Shown: positions 56,292 through 64,000 of the stretch, piece after piece
Layout: each line of letters begins with the position of its first letter
Numbering within the stretch: position 1 is the stretch's first letter
Origin: Ichthyophis bannanicus
Lineage: Eukaryota > Chordata > Amphibia > Gymnophiona > Ichthyophiidae
Reading direction: 5' to 3'
DNA: 64,000 nucleotides
Assembly: GCA_033557465.1 (NCBI GenBank)
Contig: CM066034.1
Span: 417,052,159-417,116,158 of the forward strand
Program-made: the position numbers and the translations under genes
The notes under the pieces: model-generated
What the model was told of the DNA's origin: nothing
Database searches by the model: none
Seen by the model: the letters and a program-made list of their open reading frames with translations, nothing else

Positions 56292-56512
56292 AGTGGAGGA
56301 GTAGCCTAGTGGTTAGAGAAACTGCCTAGTACCCAGAAGATCAAGGGTTTGGTTCCCACTGGCACTCCTTGTGACTTTGGGCAAGTCACTTTACCCTCCA
56401 TTGCCTTGGAAAAAAAGGCTAGCAATCTATTTCCAGTGATACATTGCCAAGAAAACCCAGAGGTAGCTGGGTTGATATGAGTCAACACTGACTTGACATA
56501 TCCAGCTCATTG
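56292..56512 (+). repeat. tRNA-derived SINE with RTE-like tail
   Basis: Head: A-box-like GTAGCCTAGTGG and B-box-like GGTTTGGTTCCC. Body: CTTGTGACTTTGGGCAAGTC, as in the SINE at 1118. The 3' end, GGGTTGATATGAGTCAACAC then TGACTTGACA, resembles the 3' terminus of the RTE LINEs (GGGTCGCCATGAGTCGACTC) instead of the L2-like tail. Confidence 0.8.
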
Positions 56513-56514
56513 CT

Positions 56515-57240
56515 AAAACTTGTCATTTCTTTCTGTACAATATTTCCAAAATTCGCCCCTTCCTCTCTGTTGACATCACTAAATTGATTGTCCACTCCTT
56601 AATCACTTCCCGTCTTGATTATTGTAACGTTCTCCTTCCCGGCCTCCCTGCAAACTACCTCTTTCCTCTTCAGTCAATTCAACACTCCGCTGCTCGACTC
56701 ATTTTCTGCCAGTCTCGTTTTTCCCACATCACTCCTCTCCTCATGTCGCTTCATTGGCTTCCCATCCGTCTCCGTATCCAATTTAAACTTCTCCTCCTGA
56801 CCTATAAATGTATTCACTCTTCTGCCCCCCAGTACCTTTCATCTCTCCTTACATCCCCTCTCGGTTGCTTCGCTCTTCTAACAGTCTTCGTTTATCTGTG
56901 CCCTTTACTTGTACTGCCAATACCAGACTTCGCTCCTTCCAACTGGCAGAACCCTTTGCTTGGAATAGTCTTCCTATCTCTGTGTGCAAGGCGTCCTCCC
57001 TGGCCATTTTCAAGTCCAGACTAAAATCACACCTCTTCACTTTTGCTTTCCATTCCTGTCTTACCCTATCTTGATCTCTTTATCAACATTTGCTTACTTT
57101 GTCCTGTAAATTTTTATTATTTGTATTATGTAACTTATTTTGTTTTCTGTCTTATTAGATTGTGAGCTCTGATGAGCAGGGACTGTCTCTCTTCTATGTT
57201 TGTACAGCGCTTTGTATGTTGCGGCGCTTTATAAGTCTTT

Positions 57241-57273
<33 letters not shown>
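56515..57273 (+). pseudogene. L2-like LINE (family A) 3' end with (AAT)n
   Basis: Reads CHFFLYNISKIRPFL, then (open 56584-57024) LIVHSLITSRLDYCNVLLPG, SAARLIFCQSRFSHITPLLM and LHWLPIRLRIQFKLLLLTYK. A frame change follows, to RLRSFQLAEPFAWNSLPI and FKSRLKSHLF. The 3' UTR, GATTGTGAGCTCTGATGAGC then GGGACTGTCTCT ... GCGCTTTATAAG, ends in AAT repeats (57243-57273), as in L2-type elements. Only the C-terminus is present. Confidence 0.88.
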
Positions 57274-57275
<2 letters not shown>

Positions 57276-57394
57276 CACTAAAAAAAAATGGCAGTATTAA
57301 AAGAAGAAACAGGACAAGAACATGAGGGATTAGCAACATTCTTAGGTTACTGTATAATATCTGTGTGAATGAGCCTTCTTAGATAGTAGAAGAA
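57274..57394. other. short unassigned spacer
   Basis: AT-rich, between the L2 tail and the RTE 3' end; no feature seen. Confidence 0.3.
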
Positions 57395-59066
57395 TACAGA
57401 AGTTGTTGTTGTTAAGTGCCGTCGAGTCGGAGTCGACTCATGGCGACCCTCTGGATAGCTATCCTAAATTGTGTTCGGTCTTCAGTCAGGCAGCTCATTG
57501 TTGAAAGACTGGTACCTGTAGCTGCTATTATTGTAGTGATCCATCTCATTGCTGGCCTTCCTCTTTTGCGTTGACCTTCTATCTTGCCAAGCATGATGTC
57601 TTTCTCTAATGATCTCTCTCTTCGCATGATGTGTCCGAAGTATGAAAGTCGAAGTCTTGTCATCTGAGCTTCTAAAGAAAGCTTAGGTTTGATCTCCTCT
57701 AGTACCGACTGGTTTGTTCTTCTGGCAGTCCATGGTATACACAGTATTCGCCGCCAGCACCATAATTCAAAGGCATCAATTTTCTTCCTGTCTATTTTTT
57801 TCACTGTCCAGCTTTCATATCCATATGATGTTATTGAAAATACCATGGCTTGAACAAGTCAAATCTTTATATGGAGAGAGACATCTCTGCTCTTGAGAAT
57901 CTTATCTAGGTCTTTCATAGCCATTCTGCCAAGAGCAATGCGTCATCTGATTTTTTGACTGCTTGTTGCTACTTTATTGATAGTTGATCCAAGTAGGTTA
58001 AAGTTGTTCGATTTCAATTTCTTCTCCTTCAACGATGAACCTGTTGATTATGCCAGTTGTCATGATCTTTGTCTTCTTTACATTAAGGTGCAGGCCCATT
58101 TTGAGACTATGTTCTTTGATTGTGAGAAGCAAATGCTTCAGATCATCTTCACTTTCAGCTAGTAATGTGGTATCATCAGCATAGCGAAGGTTGTTGATGA
58201 GTCTTCCACCAATCTTCACACCTCTGTTGTCTTCATACAATCCTGCTTCTCTGATGATTTGTTCTGCATATAAATTAAACAGGTAGGGGGAAAGTATGCA
58301 GCCTTGTCTTATACCTTTGCTTATTTTAAACCATTCTGTTTCTCCTTGTTCCGTTCGAACTGTTGCTTCTTGATCAATGTACAGATTGCGCAAGAGAACG
58401 ATCAGGTGTTCTGGTATACCCATTCTTCTTATTGTGGCCCAGAGTTTCTCATGGTTTACACTGTCAAAAGCCTTGCTATAGTCGATAAAGCACAAATAGA
58501 TATCCTTTTGATATTCTTTACTCTTTTCAAGGATCCATCTCACATCCGCAATGATGTCTCTCGTTCCTCTCCCTTTCCTGAACCCTGCTTGTACTTCAGG
58601 TAGTTCTTGTTCTAGGTATGGCTGTAGTCTCTTTTGAATAATCTTCAGTAGAATCTTACTGGCATGTGGGATCAGAGCGATTGTGCGATAATTTCCACGG
58701 TCAGTTGGATCACCTTTCTTTAGTATTGGTATAAACACATCTTTTCCAGTCAGTTGGCCATGATGTTGTCTTCCATATTTCTTGGCAGAGCCTTGTAAAT
58801 ACGGTAACAGCTGCATCAGATTGCTGCAATACTTCTGTGGGAATGCTATCAATGCCTGGTGCTTTGTTCTTTGATAAGGCTTTGAATGCTGCTTCAACTT
58901 CTTCTTTCATCACCAATGGTTCCCGATCATAAGGTACAGGTTGAAACGGCTGTTGGTCCACTCGATCTTTATCATATGAAAACTCTGTATATTCCTTCCA
59001 CCTTTTCTTGATCTTCTCAGCATCATTCAACATAGAACCTTGAGCATCTTGTAACATTCCAATTCG
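57395..59066 (-). pseudogene. RTE (BovB-like) LINE, copy 2, 5'-truncated
   Basis: On the minus strand from 59066: linker DVGPCQRPRIGMLQDAQGSM and KNKAPGIDSIPTEVLQQSDA (59105-58710). After one frameshift, the RT (58897-57998) reads GNYRTIALIPHASKILLKII, PEVQAGFRKGRGTRDIIADV, FIDYSKAFDSVNHEKLW, KGIRQGCILSPYLFN and NLRYADDTTLLAESEDD. The catalytic Asp pair is intact. Then RT end and C-terminal domain (57846-57412): SYGYESWTVKKIDRKKIDAF, ELWCWRRILCIPWTARRTNQ and GQRKRGRPAMRW. The RTE-type tail CGACGGCACTTAACAACAAC follows. RTE proteins have an apurinic-type endonuclease and RT; here the endonuclease is missing. Confidence 0.92.
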
Positions 59067-60140
59067 AGGCCTTTGACAAGGTCCCACATCAGAGACTTTT
59101 GGCAAAACTAAAGAGTTATGGGATAGGAGGCAGTGTACTATTGTGGATCAGGAACTGGTTAAAAGATAGAAAGCAGAGGGTAGGGCTAAATGGCCAATTT
59201 TCCCAATGGAGAAAGGTGAATAGTGGTGTACCCCAGGGATCTGTGCTGGGTCCGCTGCTTTTTGACATATTCATAAATGACCTGGAAAGTGGAATAACGA
59301 GTGAGGTTATCAAAGTTGTTAAAACCCAAGAGGATTGTGGAAAATTGCAAGAGGATCTTGATAAATTGGAAGATTGGGCATCAAAATGGCAGATGAAATT
59401 TAATGTGGACAAGTGCAAGGTTATGCACCTAGGGAAGAACAACCCAAACTATGGTTACACGATGCAAGGTTCCACATTAGGAACCACCACCCAGGAAAAA
59501 GATTTAGGCGTCATTGTGGATACCATGGATTGGCATGCAGCGGCGGCCAAGAGAGCAAATAGAATGCTAGGTATGATAAGGAAAGGAATGGAAAATAAAA
59601 CAAAAGATATTATAATGCCTCTATATTGTTCCATGGTGAGACTGCACCTTGAATATTGTGTGCAATTCTGGTCGCCGTATCTTAAAAAGGATATAGCGAT
59701 TTTAGAAACGGTTCAGAGAAGAGCCACCAAAATGGTAAAGGGGATGGAAGGATACTCCTATGAAGAAAGGCTAAAAAGCTTAGGGCTCTTTAACCTGGAA
59801 AAGAGACAGCTGAGGGGAGATATGATAGAAGTCTATAAATTAATGAATGGAGTGGAACAGGTAAACGTAGATCGATTGTTTACCTTATCAGAATATAGAA
59901 AGACTAGGGGACATGCAATGAAGCTACAGGGTAAACTATTTAAGACTAATAAAAGAAAATATTTTTTCACTCAACGTGTAATCAAACTCTGGAATTTGTT
60001 ACCGGAGGATGTAGTAAAGGCTGTTAGTGTAGCTGGGTTTAAAAACGGTTTGGACAAGTTCCTGGAGGAAAGGTCCATAAACCATTATTAAGAAGGGACC
60101 CAGGATATCAATGCTTGACCCAGTACAAGCATTGCAAAAC
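59067..60140 (+). pseudogene. CR1 LINE ORF2 C-terminal half, copy 4, FADD box deleted
   Basis: Starts at EAFDKVPHQRLLAKLKSYG (59068), then open 59099-60091 (330 codons): [96 protein letters not shown] and [12 protein letters not shown]. Against copy 1, a 27-bp in-frame gap at about 59311 removes FADDTKLFK with the catalytic Asp pair. A second small change replaces the segment before [11 protein letters not shown]. The 3' UTR is cut short at about 60140. It abuts the RTE copy with no obvious target duplication. Confidence 0.9.
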
Positions 60141-61030
60141 TTGTGGGGTATGTTTACTAAAACCCCGCTAATGTGCGGGCCCCGGTAGTGTGCGGGTGCC
60201 ATATAAGGAGTGGGCGTTCCCCGCTAAAGAAGAAACGCCGGAATTTACATATGTGCTAAGGTGCGCGGCGCCCTTGTGCGCCCCGCACCTTAGCGCATCA
60301 GACAGCTGCACGGGAGGCATATGTGTCACGCTGATGGGCAAGCAAAAGAGCAGAGCCACAGCACAATGGTTAAGGCACATACCAATGGTGCAAGAAGCAG
60401 AGGTTCAATCCCCCACAGAGCCCAAAAAAGACAGCTGGCTGAGGCGTTAATTTATGAGGCAGTGAAATAATGGGCGGCATAAGGCGGCGAGCTAATGTGT
60501 TTGGAGGCATATGAATGATGGGCGGCATAAGGCGGCGTGCTAATTTTCTAGGAGGCATCTCATTATGGGGCAGCATAAGGCGGCGCGCTGATGAGCAAAC
60601 AGCAGAGCAGAGCCACAGCATAATGGTTAAGGCACGCACCAATGGTGCAGGGATCAGGGGTACAATGCCCAATGAACAAGGCTGGCTGGGGCAATGTGTA
60701 TTATGGGGAAGATTGCTTTAGGAGGCATCTTATTTATATTTTAATTATCAATAATAGCAAACGCACTCTCAAAGCGTGTCAACAAAAGGTGTCCTATAAG
60801 GCACATAGTAAAGTGCACTGTCCGCCACGGCACCCTAACATGTCCTCTATAGGGCACCCTATAATTTGCGTCACAGGATAATGTACAGTGCACCTTATAT
60901 GGACGGGAGCCAGAAGGTGCCCTATAGGGCACCCTATAAAGCGCCCTCAGAGGCACCGTATGGGTACAGTACGCTGAGGGTGTTTTTGCTGGCATCAAAA
61001 ATGTACATAAAAAAAGATGATGCTATGGCC
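60141..61030. repeat. tandemly duplicated non-coding region with tRNA-like modules
   Basis: Two tRNA-like modules (GAGCCACAGCACAATGGTTA at 60353 and GAGCCACAGCATAATGGTTA at 60611; first with B-box-like AGGTTCAATCC) lie about 258 bp apart. Between them is a 47-48-bp repeat, GGGCGGCATAAGGCGGCG, at 60472, 60520 and about 60567. The start (60145-60300) is GC-rich with short inverted motifs. 60780-61000 holds many copies of a CCTATAGGGCACC-like motif. No gene. Confidence 0.6.
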
Positions 61031-61037
61031 AACCCTA

Positions 61038-61112
61038 TCAAATAACCCCACTGTGGGTTTGAACCCATGACCTCTGGCATCACAGGCAGTGACGCAACCA
61101 TTGGGCTACAGC
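61038..61112 (-). repeat. tRNA-like SINE head
   Basis: Minus strand: TAGCCCAATGG (A box) and GGTTCAAACCC (B box), both matching Pol III consensus. The ends cannot pair as an acceptor stem, so this is a SINE head or decayed tRNA, not a working tRNA gene. Confidence 0.6.
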
Positions 61113-62763
61113 TCCATAGCTACTAGCAAGCCCCTGGCTGGCTGTAGAGAGCCTGCACGTCACCACACAGACAGTCTGCTGCAGCCACCAGGACAGGGTT
61201 AGCCCACCCGTACCCATGATGCACTGCACATGCAAATCAGCTGTCCACAGATGAACACAAGATGGGGAATGCACCACCACAGCACCTCGGCCTGGTAGGG
61301 GGGAGTGACCGGGTGCACCCCCACAGCACCTCGGCCTGGTAGGTGGTACTGACCGTGTGTTTTACTAGCACAGAGTAGCTACACACCGTCACATTGTGTG
61401 GGTACTGCGCTCACCCTGAGTGTGCGATGAGGCGGCCAGGACCAGGTCCACAACACCTTCCATGGCTGAAAGAGGCCATGCAGGAGGTCCAAAGCAGTGT
61501 TAAAGTTTCAGATACGTAGATTCTGCACAAACACCTTGGATATCTCTGTCTGTTTCAGTCAGGTGTAGCCCCTATGGACTCTTAGGTGGGGCATGCACCA
61601 CCACCACCCCCAGGGCCGAGGGTGGCAAACAGGGTCTCCTATCAATAGATCCACCTTCTACCTCCCTGCAAAGGTGGCAGTAGAGGGGACCATCAACCCC
61701 AGTCCTACTGAGGGACATACACCCCACAGGGCAGTCAATGCAGCTCTATACATATCCCTAACACAATAGCAGACAGACATTAGGCCTGGATATGGTAAGC
61801 TACACCCCAACACTATCTGATATTCTCCTGCAGCAAGGCATCAGCCGCTGCATCCTACAAGCCGCTCCATCAAGACACACACCAGCTGCAAACAGCCTGC
61901 TAGTTAAGCCATAGTGCATGTTCCCAGTGGAGATGCATGCACCCAGAACTGGGATGTCAGCATACACAGCAAGCAGATAAATCAGTGACTGGGCCCCAAA
62001 AGGAAACCCATATTTATCACATTGGAGAAAAACTATATAGCACTATGGGGGTACCTAGCCATGCTGTGGTCACTGCACAGTCAGGGTGAGAGTGAGCTCT
62101 CAGCGGGACATACTGAGGTCACCCTGTCTGTGTAGGTGGTGGCCAGGCAGTAAAATGTCCCAGTCAGTACCCTATGCCCTGTGCAGATGCACCCTGGCCA
62201 GGCCACCCTGTCCGGCCTATACCAATGATACCTTGCTCCTCATTATGCACATTGGCAGCACAATACTGGCAACAGTGCTGGCAGTGTGGGCTGTGGAAGG
62301 TGTTTGCAGCCACCACACACTGGATAGACAGACAGCCACCCCCACACCTGTGCCAGCATTGTGCCACTATAGAGGGGTTCAGCAGCCATACCCACCACAC
62401 CAGTCCTGGGCACAATACAGGCATGGATATGGTACGCAATACTGTTGGGGGTCACTCCCCAGGGGGGTTAACACTGTTGGAGACCAGACCTGCAGCACAC
62501 ACCGCAGACATCAGAATGATTGTTATGATGGAGCTCAATGAGCAAAATGTGCTTAACGTAGGACTTGCTATCTGCCAGTTATCATAGGAAACGTCTGATA
62601 GCTGTGTACCGTATACCCAGGTGTAGGGTGGCATTACTAGGGTATGCATGTGGTAGTATTGGGAGATGCACGCAGGGCCCAATGTCCTGCCTCTCCAGGA
62701 GGCATTAGCCAATGAGGCCTGTGGGTGTGGGTGTGTCTGCCCCTGTTGGCTGCTGCTTTACGG
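61113..62763. other. unassigned; 44-bp duplication at 61273-61360
   Basis: ACCACAGCACCTCGGCCTGG recurs 44 bp later. The rest is CA/TG-rich sequence with no recognisable coding or transposon signature. Confidence 0.35.
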
Positions 62764-62956
62764 CAGAGGTTCCCAACTCCAGTCCTGGTGTGCCAAACAC
62801 TGTTCGGGTTTTCATGCTGTCCCTCATAAATGTGCATGAGCTACATCTGCATACCATGGGGGTGGTGCATAGATATGCAGCACAGGCATCTTTAGTAGAG
62901 GCAGCATGGAACCTGAATGGTGTGGGGCCCTCCAGGACTGCATTTGGGAGACTCTG
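62764..62956. mobile_element. small hAT-like MITE, diverged
   Basis: Left end CAGAGGTTCCCAACTCCAGT then CCTGG; right end reverse-complemented CAGAGTCTCCCAAATGCAGT then CCTGG. The 8-bp flanks CTTTACGG and CTCTAGGT agree at 5 of 8. Internal inverted similarity (TGCATGAGCTACATCTGCAT / ATAGATATGCAG) is visible. Confidence 0.6.
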
Positions 62957-62960
62957 CTCT

Positions 62961-63700
62961 AGGTAATGCGCCTGTGTATGGTGTCTGTGTTTGGTGTGGT
63001 AAAATATAGGCGTATTAACCATGCGTATGTTCTCAGCATTAAGCGTTTGTCCTTACTATCACGGTTTAGTTGTGGGAAAAATATGTGGACAGGATTTGCA
63101 ATAGTTCCAGCTGGCCTTTGAACCTGTGACCTTCTGTTTTTGCACACACTGTCTGTGTGCACTGCACCACCATTGCCACAGATATGCTGCAGTCCCTGGG
63201 GAGTCCATGACTGTACATCCAACAGAGCCTGTCTGTTGCGGTCGACGGTGCCAGCATGCACAGGCCTAGGCCACTGTCTGCTGTGGCTTGCAGCCACTGC
63301 CCCCTCCACCACCTGTACCCTTCCGCCAACATGCAGACATGTCCTTATCTGGGAAAAAGCATATGACCTGATTGAGTTGTGGCACTCCAGGACTGAATGT
63401 GGGGTACTCGGCTGTAGGTAATGCCCATTGTTATGGTTTGTGTGCGGTGTAGGGTAAAATATGGTTGCTTGAACCATGCTTATGTTCTCTGCAATCAAGG
63501 AGTGTCTTTACTATCACTGTTTAGTGGTGGGTAAAACTATGGGGACTGGGTTGGCAGGAGCCCCAGCTGGGATTTGAACCTGTGACCCTTTGGTCCTACA
63601 GGCACTGGCTGCGTCTGCTGCACCACACTGTGGCCACAGAGACAGTGCAGTCCCTGGAGATAGGAAACCTGGCTGGACGAGTCAGAAACCCTGCTCTGCA
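62961..63700. repeat. diverged 455-bp tandem duplication with tRNA-like heads (-)
   Basis: AGGTAATGC, GTAAAATAT, ACCATGC, TATGTTCTC, TTACTATCAC and TTTAGT occur in the same order from 62961 and from 63416. Each unit has a minus-strand tRNA-like segment: at 63107-63177 with B box GGTTCAAAGGC, and at 63565-63640 with GGTTCAAATCC. The first unit is followed at 63385-63415 by another copy of the MITE right end (CACTCCAGGACTGAATGTGG). Confidence 0.65.
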
Positions 63701-63795
63701 CAATTTTACTGTGGGCTCATTTACCTTGTATGGAGACAAACGGGCAAATAAACCTCATAAAAAACCTCGAAAAAAGGGGCAAACACCCATAACCA

Positions 63796-63978
63796 AGCTG
63801 GGCAACAGTGATAGCAATGGGCAACAATAAAAAACACTCCCAGGAAAGCTCCAATAAAATGAAATGATTTTTGAAAGGGTCTACGGAGCGTAGACCCTTC
63901 CAAAAATCATTTCTTTTTTTTGGAGCTTTCCTGGGGGTGTTTTTTATTGTTGCCCATTGCTATCACTATTGCCCAGCT
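63796..63978. repeat. near-perfect 183-bp palindrome
   Basis: Begins AGCTGGGCAACAGTGATAGC and ends with its inverse GCTATCACTATTGCCCAGCT, centred on GGGTCTACGGAGCGTAGACCC (about 63887). Arms are about 91 bp with a handful of differences and practically no loop. A foldback MITE is likely; no target duplication could be seen. Confidence 0.85.
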
Positions 63979-64000
63979 GAATTGTAATTTTTAACATTTT

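Noticed and set aside
61038..61112. Functional tRNA gene on the minus strand
   Set aside because: Boxes A and B fit, but the two ends do not pair as an acceptor stem.

Overview
The window is vertebrate nuclear DNA made almost entirely of transposable elements. I could not recognise any host gene, rRNA gene or functional tRNA gene. The mixture is CR1, L2-like, RTE (BovB-like) and two kinds of L1 (mammal-like L1 and Tx1-like L1), plus Harbinger and hAT DNA transposons and tRNA-derived SINEs. This fits a large, repeat-rich tetrapod genome. I lean towards an amphibian, perhaps a caecilian, but that is a guess from repeat composition and not a determination.

Layout. 0-4.3 kb: a decayed Harbinger element, with the nuclease on + and its Myb/SANT partner convergent on -; a SINE splits the nuclease. 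4.3-6.2 kb: two unrecognised open frames and possibly LTR-like sequence. 6.2-7.4 kb: an L2-like LINE (-). 7.5-11.3 kb: CR1 copy 1 (+). 12.1-14.6 kb: a second CR1 family (-). 14.7-15.7 kb: a second Harbinger nuclease, followed by a CR1 3' fragment (-) at 16.3-17.1 kb. 19.1-20.0 kb: a ~300-bp tandem array in which each unit carries a tRNA/SINE module. 20.0-24.1 kb: CR1 copy 2 with ORF1 and ORF2. 26.1-29.9 kb: an L2-like LINE (-) split by another L2-like LINE (+), with a 5-bp target duplication. 31.7-32.2 kb: a large foldback. 33.8-34.2 kb: a short hAT MITE. 34.3-35.4 kb: an L2-like fragment. 35.6-39.3 kb: a 5'-truncated Tx1-like L1 (-) with a 13-bp target duplication and a 773-codon open frame.

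42.4-53.6 kb is one old L1 (ORF1 and ORF2) carrying three nested insertions: a hAT with a BED-finger transposase, an L2-like LINE, and a BovB-like RTE that itself carries a 32-bp CR1 stub. 53.7-56.3 kb is a 2.6-kb non-autonomous hAT with a perfect 8-bp target duplication. It contains a 400-bp palindrome and a minisatellite. After it come a SINE, an L2 3' end, a second RTE copy and a CR1 fragment whose catalytic FADD box is precisely deleted. 60.1-63.98 kb holds tandemly duplicated segments with tRNA-like heads, a small MITE and a terminal palindrome.

How the parts relate: SINE 3' ends resemble the tails of the L2-like and RTE LINEs present in the same window, as expected if those LINEs mobilised them. 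The nesting order gives relative ages: the mammal-like L1 is oldest, then hAT, L2-like and RTE, then the CR1 stub. Nothing here looks like an operon or a host pathway. The most unusual items are the two foldbacks with 15-16-bp direct repeats, the composite hAT, the tRNA-module satellite and the 32-bp CR1 stub.
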